Positions 1 through 8,773 of a stretch of DNA of 64,000 nt are shown here, piece by piece. Under the pieces are notes generated by a model, which had not been told where the DNA came from, ran no database searches, and saw nothing but the letters and a program-made list of their open reading frames with translations. The translations under genes and the position numbers were made by a program. Source of the stretch: Rhodobacterales bacterium HKCCA1288. Lineage in GTDB: Bacteria > Pseudomonadota > Alphaproteobacteria > Rhodobacterales > Rhodobacteraceae. The number at the start of each line of letters is the position of its first letter. Positions within the stretch are counted from its first letter, which is position 1. Where the stretch lies: the NCBI GenBank assembly GCA_015693905.1, contig CP065161.1, positions 1,905,001-1,969,000 on the forward strand, given 5' to 3'.

Positions 1-58
1 CGCCGCCCATCAAGACTTCATCTCCGAGATGGGCGACAAGGCTGTTTGGATGCGTTAA
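1..58 (+). CDS. dnaQ: C-terminal end of a probable DNA polymerase III epsilon subunit (partial)
   Basis: An open frame enters from the left edge and stops with TAA at 56-58. Only the last 18 residues are visible; they include AHQDF and end KAVWMR. The short tail with an Ala-His pair followed by a Trp-containing end resembles the C-terminus of alphaproteobacterial DnaQ, and dnaQ commonly sits beside secB in Rhodobacteraceae. It converges on secB with three bases between the stop codons and no terminator hairpin. The identification rests on a very short tail plus context, so it is tentative. Confidence 0.5.
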   Translation, partial: AAHQDFISEMGDKAVWMR

Positions 59-61
59 CGC

Positions 62-568
62 TTAGGCATCTGCCTTTTGTTCGGTCATTTTGCGCGCCAA
101 TTCATTGCGATAAAGCGCAACAAAATCAATCGTGTCGAGGTTCAGCGGCAAATACCCACCGTCTCGCGTGACGTCTGAAACGATGCGGCGGATGAACGGG
201 AAAAGCATCCGAGGGCATTCGATCATCAGATACGGGTGAAGCTGTTCTTCGGGCACGTTATCGATGTGGAAGATGCCAGCATAATCAAGGTCTACGCGAA
301 AGATTGGTTCGGGGGCGTCCCCTTTGGTTTTTGCTTCAATCGTAACTTTTACGATGACGTCATACTGCTTTTCCGTGGGCCGCTTTCCGCCATCGAGCGC
401 CACACGCAATTGAATGTCGGGCTGACCCGCACCTTGAACCGATTTTTGCGCTGCGATGTTCTCAAACGACAAATCTCGCACGAATTGGCCCAAGATTTTC
501 ATTTGCGGCATTACGGGTTGTTGTTGTGCTGCGCTGTCCTGCGCGGCATCCGCATCTTTTTTCGCCAT
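62..568 (-). CDS. secB: Protein-export chaperone SecB
   Basis: Cytoplasmic tetrameric chaperone that keeps preproteins unfolded and hands them to SecA at the Sec translocon. The 168-residue product has the usual SecB core: an N-terminal beta-sheet region with VRDLSFEN, a central DLDYAGIF stretch, and the helix with YLMIECPRMLFPFIR, followed by the conserved DGGYLPLNLDTIDF segment and a polar C-terminal tail. The first 20 residues are rich in Gln and Ala and disordered-looking, as is common in alphaproteobacterial SecB. It is transcribed away from fxsA, with only about 55 bases between the two genes. The assignment is secure. Confidence 0.97.
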   Translation of the reverse strand: MAKKDADAAQDSAAQQQPVMPQMKILGQFVRDLSFENIAAQKSVQGAGQPDIQLRVALDGGKRPTEKQYDVIVKVTIEAKTKGDAPEPIFRVDLDYAGIFHIDNVPEEQLHPYLMIECPRMLFPFIRRIVSDVTRDGGYLPLNLDTIDFVALYRNELARKMTEQKADA

Positions 569-624
569 CTTTCATCTCCCAAAGGCAAATTTTTAAGGCG
601 TCTTAACAGCCTGATCCAAAAGCC

Positions 625-1086
625 TCAATGCCGTGTCCATCCCGATGGGCCATGCGGGTCTGTATCTAAGATCTCGCCATCTTCATCTATGATTGTGCCA
701 GATTGGCTACCAAAATTGGCTCGGCTTTGAAAACTAGTGGTTTTTATGCGTGATTTGACCTGAAGGATCAAAAATTGTCGAACGGGCGGCACCAACAAGG
801 AAAATCCAATCGCATCGGTGAAAAATCCAGGTGTTAGCAACAGGGCGCCCGCAATTAGGATCATGGCCCCATGGGCCAGCGGCTCGGTTGGGTCATTTAA
901 TTCGTTAAAGCTGGCGCGGATTTGCGACAGCGCCAGCGACCCTTGCGATCTGACCAGCCATGTTCCCAAAATTGCCGTTACAACAACCACAGCCAAGGTT
1001 GGCCATAACCCAATAAATCCGCCAATTTGTATGAACAAGCCAATCTCAATCAGCGGAATCGCCAGAAAAAGAACAAATAACCACAT
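625..1086 (-). CDS. fxsA: FxsA family membrane protein
   Basis: A 153-residue membrane protein of the FxsA family (named after the E. coli suppressor of F exclusion of phage T7; its molecular role is not established). It opens with MWLFVLFLAIPLIEIGLF, the typical first membrane segment with an embedded Pro-Leu-Ile-Glu. A second hydrophobic segment follows around residues 25-45 and further ones around residues 70-105, then a polar C-terminal tail. The gene lies upstream of secB on the same strand and is divergent from the Tim44-like gene. Its 146-base upstream gap shows no motif I can name. Confidence 0.9.
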   Translation of the reverse strand: MWLFVLFLAIPLIEIGLFIQIGGFIGLWPTLAVVVVTAILGTWLVRSQGSLALSQIRASFNELNDPTEPLAHGAMILIAGALLLTPGFFTDAIGFSLLVPPVRQFLILQVKSRIKTTSFQSRANFGSQSGTIIDEDGEILDTDPHGPSGWTRH

Positions 1087-1232
1087 TTTTTCAGCCTTTC
1101 CCGCAGATAGTCGGCAAAACCGCGCCCAGCTTCATGGACTTGGCCCCCTTCCCTCCCTACATATGAACCTCAAGCGCAGTCTAAAACCCCTGCGGCAACA
1201 TTAGCCTGTATCAAAACTGGATTGAGACTCAC

Positions 1233-1892
1233 ATGAACTCATCATTTCTTTCCCTTTTGGTTCTCGCGGCAATCGCGATCTTTTTGATCCTGCGGTTGCG
1301 CGCCGTTCTCGGCACGCGTGAGGGGTTTGAGAAATCGCCCGAAGTTGTAAAAACCGCAAAATCCGCACAATCCCGTAATTTTGAGGTGATCGAGGGCGGC
1401 CCTGATCGGGATATCACCGATCATGTTCCCGAAGGATCAGAAAGCGCCCGTGCCTTGGCCGCGATGAAATCCGCAGAGCCAAGTTTCGCAGTGGGCGAAT
1501 TTTTGACTGGTGCGCGCGGCGCCTATGAAATGATTCTCATGGCGTTTGAACGTGGCGATATTTCCGAAGTGCGCGATTTCCTATCGCCTGAGGTTGCCGA
1601 GAGCTTTGACGAGGTTATCGAAGCGCGCCGTGCGCAAGGCCTCGAGATTGAAGCAAATTTTGTGGGCCTCAACGATATCGCTGTTCAAGAAGCCCAGTTT
1701 GACGCCAGCTCGCGCGAAGGTGAGGTCACGGTTCGTTTCGCTGCAGAACTGACCTCTGTGGTGCGCAATTCCGATGGTGAAATTGTCGAAGGCAGCGCAA
1801 CTGAAATCAAACGCCAGCGGGACGTTTGGACCTTCGCCCGCGAAATGGGCAGCCGCAATCCAAATTGGGTTTTGGTTGCTACAGGCGGCTGA
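1233..1892 (+). CDS. Tim44-like domain protein (TimA family)
   Basis: A 219-residue protein with one N-terminal membrane anchor (about residues 4-22, SLLVLAAIAIFLILRLR). A charged linker follows, then a Tim44-like domain from about residue 80 to the end that shows the family pattern FLTGARGAYEMI, then FLSPEVAESF and a C-terminal beta-rich half. The bacterial homologue of the mitochondrial Tim44 domain is thought to face the cytoplasm or periplasm from an inner-membrane anchor; its function is poorly defined. It begins a short plus-strand run with mltA and the Smr gene. The family assignment is solid, the role is not. Confidence 0.85.
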   Translation: MNSSFLSLLVLAAIAIFLILRLRAVLGTREGFEKSPEVVKTAKSAQSRNFEVIEGGPDRDITDHVPEGSESARALAAMKSAEPSFAVGEFLTGARGAYEMILMAFERGDISEVRDFLSPEVAESFDEVIEARRAQGLEIEANFVGLNDIAVQEAQFDASSREGEVTVRFAAELTSVVRNSDGEIVEGSATEIKRQRDVWTFAREMGSRNPNWVLVATGG

Positions 1893-1910
1893 TCCTAGCG
1901 TAAGGACTGC

Positions 1911-2849
1911 GTGGTGACTTATCCCCAACCCATAGGATTTTCCGATCTTTTGGGTTGGGATGACGAGGATTACGCCGAAATCCTTTCAATTTTCCAATCT
2001 CAAACGGATTTGGCGATATCCGATCTTGTGACAATCGCCCGCAAGGTTAACCGCTCACAGGACCGCGCGTTTTTTCAATCAAATTTTCAGCCTCTCAGAT
2101 TTGGCCCCGCTCTTTCTGGGCATATCACGGGATATTACGAACCCGTTTTGCCCGCCCGCGCCACGCCAGATGCCGAATACAGGTTCCCACTTTACGCCGC
2201 CCCTAAAGATATGCCTGAAATTTGGGCAACACGCGCGGAAATCGAAACGGGCAATTTGCTTTCGGGGCAAGGATTGGAACTGGTCTATCTCAATTCGCGC
2301 ATAGACCAGTATTTTTGCCATATCCAAGGATCTGTTGCCGTGACCTATCCAGATGGTGAGACGCGCCGCTTTGGGTTTTCGGCAAAAAACGGGCATCCCT
2401 ATCGTTCGATTGGGGCTGAATTGGTCGCGATGGGTGAGATCAGTGCAAAAGAGATCACCGCAGATTGGGTCAAGGATTGGCTTAGACACCATCCTGACAA
2501 AATGGATGCGCTTTTACAAAAAAACCCCTCCTATATCTTCTTTGAACCGCGTCACGAAAATGGCGCGGTCGGTGCCGCAGGGCAGGTTTTGACCGCGAAC
2601 CGCTCGATCGCGATTGATCCTGCATATATCCCTTATGGAATGCCCGTCATGGTTGCGGGTGAGACGCGCGCGGCGCGGATTTATTTTGCCCAAGATTGTG
2701 GATCTGCCATTAAAGGCGCGCAGCGCGCCGATATTTTCTGTGGATCAGGTGATGCTGCGGGTAGGAGTGCGGGTGCAATAAATGAACCTGCCAGCTTGAC
2801 CGTGCTTTGGCCCAAGGGTCATGATTTGCCCAATGGATGGGCAGGATAA
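1911..2849 (+). CDS. mltA: MltA-family lytic transglycosylase
   Basis: A 312-residue protein of the MltA family, which cleaves peptidoglycan between MurNAc and GlcNAc with formation of 1,6-anhydroMurNAc. The MltA barrel is marked by GHITGYYEPVL near residue 70. The C-terminal 3D domain carries the catalytic-aspartate region YFAQDCGSAIKGAQRADIF near residues 254-272. The start is GTG at 1911 (or 1914), 4-7 bases after an AAGGA ribosome site. An in-frame stop at 1896-1898 prevents extension. As read, the protein has no signal peptide, which is odd for a periplasmic enzyme. Only 18 bases separate it from the Tim44-like gene and 3 from the Smr gene. Confidence 0.9.
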   Translation: MVTYPQPIGFSDLLGWDDEDYAEILSIFQSQTDLAISDLVTIARKVNRSQDRAFFQSNFQPLRFGPALSGHITGYYEPVLPARATPDAEYRFPLYAAPKDMPEIWATRAEIETGNLLSGQGLELVYLNSRIDQYFCHIQGSVAVTYPDGETRRFGFSAKNGHPYRSIGAELVAMGEISAKEITADWVKDWLRHHPDKMDALLQKNPSYIFFEPRHENGAVGAAGQVLTANRSIAIDPAYIPYGMPVMVAGETRAARIYFAQDCGSAIKGAQRADIFCGSGDAAGRSAGAINEPASLTVLWPKGHDLPNGWAG

Positions 2850-2852
2850 GCC

Positions 2853-3437
2853 ATGGCAAAAAAAACAAAAAACCTAAGCAGTGAAGACCGCGTTTTATGG
2901 GATCGCGTTGCACGCAGCGCTAAGCCATTGAAACGTGCCGCCGCCAATTTCTATCTTGCAAAACCCGACACGGCGACAATTCCCCCGCGTGAAATTGTCG
3001 ATCTCACGCCAAAGTTGGATCTCAGTGACTTTGACATTGGGCTGACAGCCCCATCTGAAAAACCGCAAAACGCGCCTGAAAAGCGCCCCGTTCGCATGGA
3101 TAAAAAATTGCATGGCCGCATGGTGCGGGGAAAGTTGCAGCCAGAGGCGAAAATTGACCTTCACGGCATGACACAGGCCCAAGCCCATCCTGCGTTGCAG
3201 CGATTTATCCTTGACTGCCATGCGCGCGGATATCGTTTGGCCCTTGTGATTACGGGCAAGGGCAATCTGTCTAGCGGCCCCCATTATGACCCGATTGCAC
3301 CTGCCCGTGGGGTATTGCGGCAAAACGTGCCGCGGTGGCTGCGCCACCCATCAATCGCGGGCTATATCCTTGATATTCGTGAGGCGCATATCCGCCATGG
3401 CGGGGCGGGTGCGCTCTATGTCTATCTCAGGAAATAG
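2853..3437 (+). CDS. Smr/MutS2-domain protein
   Basis: A 194-residue protein with a variable, charged N-terminal half and a C-terminal Smr domain from about residue 95. The diagnostic start of the domain, IDLHGMTQAQA, is followed by the LVITGKG strand-turn and a long helix-strand end. Smr domains are nucleic-acid endonuclease or binding modules; the stand-alone alphaproteobacterial version has no settled role. It follows mltA by 3 bases and converges on hslU, with the two stop codons almost touching and no terminator between them. Confidence 0.88.
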   Translation: MAKKTKNLSSEDRVLWDRVARSAKPLKRAAANFYLAKPDTATIPPREIVDLTPKLDLSDFDIGLTAPSEKPQNAPEKRPVRMDKKLHGRMVRGKLQPEAKIDLHGMTQAQAHPALQRFILDCHARGYRLALVITGKGNLSSGPHYDPIAPARGVLRQNVPRWLRHPSIAGYILDIREAHIRHGGAGALYVYLRK

Positions 3438-3440
3438 AGA

Positions 3441-4754
3441 CTAGAGCACATAGCGGCTAAGATCGGCCTTACCTGCCAAGTCCGCGAGATAGGTTTGCAC
3501 ATATTTTTCATCAACGATCACGCTTTCGCCGCTTCTGTCAGGTGCGGTAAAGCTGAGCTCCTCGAAAACACGCTCCAGCACGGTATAAAGCCGCCGCGCA
3601 CCGATATTCTCGACCGATTTATTCACATCTGCCGCGATTTTGGCCAAGGCTTTGATCCCATCTTCGGTGAAATCAACAGCCACGTTTTCGGTCGCCATTA
3701 AAGCAGAGTATTGGCGCGTCAGCGCATTATCAGTTTCTGTCAAAATGCCGGTGAAGTCGTCCTCGGTGAGTGCCTGTAATTCCACCCGAATGGGCAAGCG
3801 CCCCTGAAGTTCTGGCAACAGGTCAGAGGGTTTTGCGATGTGAAATGCACCAGAGGCAATGAACAGGATATGGTCTGTTTTCACAGGCCCATGTTTTGTT
3901 GAGACTGTTGTCCCTTCTATCAGAGGCAATAGATCACGCTGCACCCCTTCGCGGCTGACATCCGCCCCGCGGGTTTCCGCGCGCGCCGCGACCTTGTCAA
4001 TTTCGTCAATAAAGACGATGCCATTTTCTTCAACGGCCCGAATGGCCTCTTTCGTGACGGTTTCTTGATCCAAAAGCTTATCAGCTTCTTCACCGATAAG
4101 GATTTCATAGCTCGCCGCCACAGTCATCTTCTTGCGGATTTTCCGCCCGCCAAAGGCCTTGCCGAATATATCGCCAAGGTTCATGCCGCCGCCCATTGGC
4201 CCCATCTGGGGCTGACCTGGAACTTCAAACATGGCCATTGGGTTGGATTGATCCGTAACTTCCAATTCAATGACAGTGTCGTCCAATTCCCCTGAGCGGA
4301 GTTTCTTGCGGAACATTTCGCGGGTTTGGTCGCGCGCATCGGCGCCCGCAAGCGCCTCGATCACACGATCTTCGGCGGCTTTATGCGCCTTGGAGGTAAC
4401 TTCTTCGCGCATATGGTCGCGCACCATAATTTGCGCGGCATCTACCAGATCACGGATGATCTGCTCGACATCACGACCTACATAGCCCACCTCTGTAAAT
4501 TTTGTCGCCTCAACTTTGAGAAACGGGGCGCGGGCAAGTTTCGCCAAACGGCGGCTGATTTCTGTTTTTCCCACCCCAGTCGGCCCGATCATCAGAATAT
4601 TTTTTGGGTAAACTTCATCGCGCAAATCATCCCCAAGTTGCTTGCGCCGCCACCGATTGCGCAGGGCAACCGCCACCGCGCGTTTTGCATCGGCTTGCCC
4701 GATGATGAAACGATCCAATTCCGATACGATTTCGCGGGGGGTCAGGTCGGTCAT
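3441..4754 (-). CDS. hslU: HslU, ATPase subunit of the HslVU protease
   Basis: AAA+ unfoldase that feeds substrates to the HslV peptidase. The 437-residue product has Walker A GPTGVGKT at about residues 57-64 (preceded by the DLRDEVYP and NILMIG stretches), the variable I-domain near residues 110-245, Walker B IVFIDEID near 248-255, and the C-terminal LSRYVL tail that docks into HslV. The start [10 protein letters not shown] is chosen because it matches the family N-terminus and its ATG overlaps the hslV stop in an ATGA arrangement. The open frame extends 45 bases further without family resemblance. The assignment is secure. Confidence 0.97.
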   Translation of the reverse strand: MTDLTPREIVSELDRFIIGQADAKRAVAVALRNRWRRKQLGDDLRDEVYPKNILMIGPTGVGKTEISRRLAKLARAPFLKVEATKFTEVGYVGRDVEQIIRDLVDAAQIMVRDHMREEVTSKAHKAAEDRVIEALAGADARDQTREMFRKKLRSGELDDTVIELEVTDQSNPMAMFEVPGQPQMGPMGGGMNLGDIFGKAFGGRKIRKKMTVAASYEILIGEEADKLLDQETVTKEAIRAVEENGIVFIDEIDKVAARAETRGADVSREGVQRDLLPLIEGTTVSTKHGPVKTDHILFIASGAFHIAKPSDLLPELQGRLPIRVELQALTEDDFTGILTETDNALTRQYSALMATENVAVDFTEDGIKALAKIAADVNKSVENIGARRLYTVLERVFEELSFTAPDRSGESVIVDEKYVQTYLADLAGKADLSRYVL

Positions 4755-5305
4755 TTTGCGATCCGCTCTACTGTGAGGTTGCCATTGGTATAGACGCAAA
4801 TATCAGCCGCAATTTCCATCGCGCGGCGGGCCACATCTTCGGCGGATTTATCGCTGTCCATCATCGCGCGAGCCGCGGCCAATGCGTAATTTCCACCCGA
4901 CCCAATCGCGGCAATACCATGTTCTGGTTCTAAAACATCGCCCGCGCCCGTGATGACATAGAGCTCGGATCCATCTGTGACGATCAACATCGCCTCGAGC
5001 TTTTGTAGATACTTATCCGTGCGCCAATCTTTCGCCAATTCAACACTGGCGCGCTGTAATTGGCCTGGTGTTGCCTCAAGCTTTGCTTCGAGACGCTCAA
5101 GCAAGGCAAACGCATCTGCTGTCGATCCTGCAAATCCTGCGACCACCTCATATCCACCCGGGGAAAGGCGGCGCACTTTGCGTGCTGTGCCTTTGATCAC
5201 GGTTTGGCCAAGACTGACCTGACCATCACCTGCAACCACAACCTCGTTACCCTTGCGCACACCGATAATGGTTGTGCCATGCCAATCTGGAAAACTATTC
5301 GACAT
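4751..5305 (-). CDS. hslV: HslV, peptidase subunit of the HslVU protease
   Basis: Proteasome-beta-like N-terminal-nucleophile peptidase forming the double hexamer core of HslVU. The 184-residue product begins [10 protein letters not shown] followed by TT; removal of the short propeptide exposes the catalytic threonine, as in the family. The stretches AGDGQVSLG and [13 protein letters not shown] are typical. The frame is open upstream to 5392, but those extra 29 residues do not resemble HslV. The first promoter-like signal upstream lies at the end of crtC, so hslVU borders the photosynthesis cluster directly. Confidence 0.97.
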   Translation of the reverse strand: MSNSFPDWHGTTIIGVRKGNEVVVAGDGQVSLGQTVIKGTARKVRRLSPGGYEVVAGFAGSTADAFALLERLEAKLEATPGQLQRASVELAKDWRTDKYLQKLEAMLIVTDGSELYVITGAGDVLEPEHGIAAIGSGGNYALAAARAMMDSDKSAEDVARRAMEIAADICVYTNGNLTVERIAK

Positions 5306-5351
5306 GTTTACCCTTTCATGTTCCGCCCAATATGGAAGCGACACGATCAGA

Positions 5352-6326
5352 TCACAACCACCGCTTCGGCCAATTTTTGCGGCGGGGCACACGAAAGGCC
5401 AGCATCGGCATCATCCATGCTTTGCGAAATCTATTAAGATCAAGCGATTCATGAACACCTGTCACGGTCTCACCATTGATTTTGGTTCGCACCATGGCAC
5501 GGTTGTAAAATGGGGCGTCTAACATGGGCTGAACCTCATGTGGTGCAAAATCTGGATCCGCGCGGGTTTCACGGCGCACCCCCCAAAACGCGGATTTGAA
5601 CCTTGCAGTGCGCGGCGCATCAACGGGTGATGCCTTGCCCGTTTCATCAAAGGCAATGGCGGCTGCAAGATTGCTGCCATCGCAGCGCGTTGCATCATAG
5701 AAACAACAAGCGCCGTCTCGCGTTGGAAAGCGGCCCCATGTCCAGTAATCAAAATCCTCCTCCAAGGCGCGAGTGCCAAAATTGGCATCAAAATATCCAT
5801 GCCCAGACCATGACCAACCTGCATTTTTGAGACGAACATCGATATCGGCAACGGGTGCGAAAGGGCGCCAGATATGCGCGCCATCATCGCAGAGCGACAA
5901 TTCAACATTCGTCACTGCACGCGGGGTTAGTGTCACTTTTCCGCGCAAGCGCCCGCCATGTGGTGTTGTGCGTTCATCAATATGAATGGTGAGGGCTGAA
6001 CCGTCCCAAGACAGGTGGCTAGGGCCTATTTTCATGTGCGTTTCTGAAAGTTCGAGCGCATCGCGGCCGCGATCTGTCATCGTCCAACGGCCCCCTTTGC
6101 CATAGGTGACAACATTCAAGCAGCAATGATCTTCGGGGTCTTTGCGCCCCGACCAACGATACCATGGCGAGAAAACTGACCCGATGAACGCGATGATTGA
6201 AATAGCCTTTGTTCCGTCATCGCTTATGCCGTCTATGTACCACCACGCATAGCCGTTGGGCGGGACGGCAAGGTTAAAGCATGGTCCGTCAAGATCGCCT
6301 CGGCCGCGTGCCGTCCTGAGAGGCAG
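5352..6326 (-). CDS. crtC: CrtC, hydroxyneurosporene synthase (carotenoid 1,2-hydratase)
   Basis: Adds water to the psi end group of neurosporene or its derivatives in the spheroidene pathway. The family signature is clear: [17 protein letters not shown], then [25 protein letters not shown] and later a long beta-rich domain with [11 protein letters not shown]. Homology starts at about 6299 and overlaps the 3' end of crtD in another frame. In the crtC frame there is no ATG, GTG or TTG between an ATG at 6570-6572 and a TTG at about 6119. I place the start at a CTG at 6324-6326 as the least bad choice; the true start is uncertain. The gene is co-transcribed with crtD. Confidence 0.9.
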   Translation of the reverse strand: MPLRTARGRGDLDGPCFNLAVPPNGYAWWYIDGISDDGTKAISIIAFIGSVFSPWYRWSGRKDPEDHCCLNVVTYGKGGRWTMTDRGRDALELSETHMKIGPSHLSWDGSALTIHIDERTTPHGGRLRGKVTLTPRAVTNVELSLCDDGAHIWRPFAPVADIDVRLKNAGWSWSGHGYFDANFGTRALEEDFDYWTWGRFPTRDGACCFYDATRCDGSNLAAAIAFDETGKASPVDAPRTARFKSAFWGVRRETRADPDFAPHEVQPMLDAPFYNRAMVRTKINGETVTGVHESLDLNRFRKAWMMPMLAFRVPRRKNWPKRWL

Positions 6327-7765
6327 GCCATCGGAATTCCCGCCCCCGGATGGGTGCCGCCCCCCGCCAAGTATAGACCCTTGAGAGACGTCCGCGCCCG
6401 TGGCCGTTTCAATGCTGCCGTCATTCCATGTGGGCTCAGCCCGTAAAGGGATCCGCGCGAGGCGGGAAACATCGTTGCGAAATCCTGTGGTGTCATCAAT
6501 GCGCTGTCGGGAATCGGGTCGGGAAAGACCAACCCGCGATCCGCTAATGTTTGGAATGTCAGATGACGACATGCGGCCACCTCCCTTTCTGTTGGGGCCT
6601 CGGTTGGCGCGCCGTTCATGATAATTTCAAATCTCTGCAGCGCCGTGTCAGTGTTGGACTCGAGCCCAGCATCCTGAGCGCAGATATAAAGAGTTGGATC
6701 ACGCGGCAGCGCACCATTTTCGATAGGGTCAAATTCGCTGCGTTGGTTATCACCAAAAAATACGTTGTGATGGGCAAGGGTCTTGCCCCAAGCGCGGGAG
6801 GCGAAACTCCAAACATAGGCAGATAGGCTGCGCGGTTCGACCTGCGCGCGCGTTACACAGGGTGCGTGGTCTTGGCCCAGCAGCCCAATATGAATCGCGC
6901 GTGGGTCACCGTTAAACACCACAATATCTGCCGCCACATGCCGACCACCTGAAAGGGTGACGCCAGTGACATGATCCGCATCTTTTGTAATGGCCTCGAT
7001 GGACTGCCCAAGCTGAAACTCGACACCCATGGATTGCCCGATATTTTGCATCGCGCGGGCTAGTTGATGCACACCGCCTTTGACCCGCCACACGCCTCCT
7101 GCCTCAGATTGCCAAATCAGCGAAAGCAGCGCGGGGCTAAGATAAGGGTTGCCGCCAACATAGGTGGAATAACGCGCAAAAACTTGTGCCAAACGGGGAT
7201 CGCTGAACCGCTTAAAGACCGCCTGCGCCAAAGTTTGGTGCGGGGCCATTGCGCGCAGCAGATGGGGTGATTTCAAAACCGTGAGCGTCAAATCCGTTTG
7301 TCGCGGATGAGCGCGCAGCATCATTGGCCCCTCGAATGCTGAAAATAGCGCGGCCGTATCTTGGTGGAATTTGAGAAACTCGCCGCGCGCCTTGGAACCT
7401 GAAAAGCGATCAATGGTTGTAAGCGTTTCTTCGAGATTAGCACGAAAATCTAACTCGCTGCCATCTGGCCAGAAATGGCGGGCGAGGATGTCATCCTGTG
7501 TTAGCGTCACATGATCCGCAAGCCTCAAACCTAGTGTTTGAAACAGCTCGTCAAACACATGGCGCATCGTCACCACTGTTGGCCCCGCATCAATCGGCCC
7601 CGCAGCGGATTGCACTTGCCGCATTTTGCCGCCGACATGGTGCATCGCGTCAAAGACTGTAACCTGACATCCCGCATGCGCGAGGCGCAGCGCGGTTGAA
7701 AGACCGCCCATACCTGCACCGATCACCACGGCGCGGGGCCTGACAGGTGCAATAGGTCGGGTCAC
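6233..7765 (-). CDS. crtD: CrtD, hydroxyneurosporene (methoxyneurosporene) desaturase
   Basis: FAD-dependent desaturase of the CrtI family that introduces the 3,4 double bond in the spheroidene route. The 510-residue product has the N-terminal dinucleotide-binding motif VVIGAGMGGLSTALRLAHAG at about residues 14-33, and the C-terminal carotene-desaturase signature with [21 protein letters not shown]. It is told apart from crtI (48.1 kb) by position beside crtC and by sequence. Two PpsR boxes lie between it and divergent crtE. Its last 94 bases overlap crtC as annotated. Confidence 0.95.
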   Translation of the reverse strand: MTRPIAPVRPRAVVIGAGMGGLSTALRLAHAGCQVTVFDAMHHVGGKMRQVQSAAGPIDAGPTVVTMRHVFDELFQTLGLRLADHVTLTQDDILARHFWPDGSELDFRANLEETLTTIDRFSGSKARGEFLKFHQDTAALFSAFEGPMMLRAHPRQTDLTLTVLKSPHLLRAMAPHQTLAQAVFKRFSDPRLAQVFARYSTYVGGNPYLSPALLSLIWQSEAGGVWRVKGGVHQLARAMQNIGQSMGVEFQLGQSIEAITKDADHVTGVTLSGGRHVAADIVVFNGDPRAIHIGLLGQDHAPCVTRAQVEPRSLSAYVWSFASRAWGKTLAHHNVFFGDNQRSEFDPIENGALPRDPTLYICAQDAGLESNTDTALQRFEIIMNGAPTEAPTEREVAACRHLTFQTLADRGLVFPDPIPDSALMTPQDFATMFPASRGSLYGLSPHGMTAALKRPRARTSLKGLYLAGGGTHPGAGIPMACLSGRHAAEAILTDHALTLPSRPTAMRGGT

Positions 7766-7802
7766 AGTGTTGCGTCTTTCATTTGGGCCACTTTCGAGAA
7801 TA

Positions 7803-7820
7803 TGTCAGATATTGTTGACA
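7803..7820. promoter_or_regulatory. PpsR/CrtJ-type operator, crtD-crtE site 1
   Basis: TGTCAGATATTGTTGACA is an exact TGT-N12-ACA palindrome, the known target of the PpsR/CrtJ repressor. It lies between divergent crtD and crtE, 38 bases from the crtD start. A second box follows 13 bases further on. Binding is inferred from the consensus and from the ppsR gene in this window. Confidence 0.88.
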
Positions 7821-7833
7821 TATTCCCGCAAAC

Positions 7834-7851
7834 TGTCCAGTCTAATTTACA
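7834..7851. promoter_or_regulatory. PpsR/CrtJ-type operator, crtD-crtE site 2
   Basis: TGTCCAGTCTAATTTACA matches TGT-N12-ACA exactly but is weaker in the inner positions than site 1. Its centre is 31 bases from that of site 1, close to three helical turns. Paired boxes bound cooperatively are the known mode of PpsR/CrtJ repression. Confidence 0.8.
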
Positions 7852-7897
7852 TATGCGTGGGATCCTCTGCGCAAACCTCGATGAAGGCTGAGTGACC

Positions 7898-8770
7898 ATG
7901 TCCCTGTCCGCCCGCATAGAATCAGCGATCTCTGCTGCCCTCTCTTTAGCCATGAAAGAGCCTGCGCCACGCAAATTGGCGCAAGCCTTGGATCATGCCG
8001 TCAATCCGGGCGGCGCGCGGATCAGGCCGACCATCTCCCTTTCTGTGGCGAAGGCCTGCGGGGATGATAAGCCGAATCTTTCAAACGCTGCTTGCGCGGC
8101 GATTGAGCTTATCCATTGCGCCAGCCTCGTTCATGATGACCTACCTTGTTTTGACAATGCGGATTTGCGGCGCGGAAAGCCCACGGTGCATATCGCTTAT
8201 TCGCAACCCATTGCGGTTCTCGCAGGTGATACGCTGATTGTTTTGGCCTTTGAGGTCTTGGCCCGTGCCGCGGTGGATGATCCGCAGCGCGCAGTTGAGA
8301 TGATCAAAATCCTCAGCCAAGCCACAGGCATGCCCAATGGAATTTGCGCAGGCCAAGGCTGGGAAAGTGAAGATAAGATAGACCTGTCCGCCTATCATCG
8401 GTCGAAAACAGGCGCGCTGTTTGTCGCCGCCACCAAAATGGGTGCCGCTGCTGCGGGGGAAGATCCCGAGCCTTGGACAGAACTGGGCGCTCGGATTGGT
8501 GAGGCGTTCCAAGTTGCCGATGATCTGCGTGACGCGCTTTACGATGAAAAAACCTTGGGTAAGCCTGTGGGTCAGGACGATCTTAACGGGCGACCTAATG
8601 CTGTTTCACAACTGGGTGTGCGCGGCGCCGTTTCGCGGTTGGAGGATATTTTATCTGGCGCGATTGCCTCGATTCCGTCTTGTGCGGGTGAAGCGGCGCT
8701 GTGTGACATGGTGCGCGTATATGCAGAGCGGCTTACGCCTGTTTTGCCCGCACATCACGCGGCCGAATGA
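7898..8770 (+). CDS. crtE: CrtE, geranylgeranyl diphosphate synthase
   Basis: Prenyltransferase that builds the C20 precursor for carotenoids and for the bacteriochlorophyll tail. The 290-residue product shows the first Asp-rich region in LVHDDLPCFDNADLRRGKP (about residues 80-98) and the second, FQVADDLRD, near residue 205. The first motif reads DDLPCFDNAD, the long form typical of bacterial type II GGPP synthases. I use the ATG at 7898; a GTG two codons earlier is the only nearby alternative. It is the first gene of the crtEF-bchCXYZ-puf superoperon and lies behind two PpsR boxes. Confidence 0.95.
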   Translation: MSLSARIESAISAALSLAMKEPAPRKLAQALDHAVNPGGARIRPTISLSVAKACGDDKPNLSNAACAAIELIHCASLVHDDLPCFDNADLRRGKPTVHIAYSQPIAVLAGDTLIVLAFEVLARAAVDDPQRAVEMIKILSQATGMPNGICAGQGWESEDKIDLSAYHRSKTGALFVAATKMGAAAAGEDPEPWTELGARIGEAFQVADDLRDALYDEKTLGKPVGQDDLNGRPNAVSQLGVRGAVSRLEDILSGAIASIPSCAGEAALCDMVRVYAERLTPVLPAHHAAE

Positions 8771-8773
8771 GAT

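Noticed and set aside
5328-5358. Heat-shock-like promoter (TTG at about 5355 and CCATATTG at 5328-5335 on the minus strand) before hslV
   Set aside because: The spacing between the two elements is about two bases longer than the alphaproteobacterial RpoH consensus and the -35 half lacks the leading C, so it is too weak to list.
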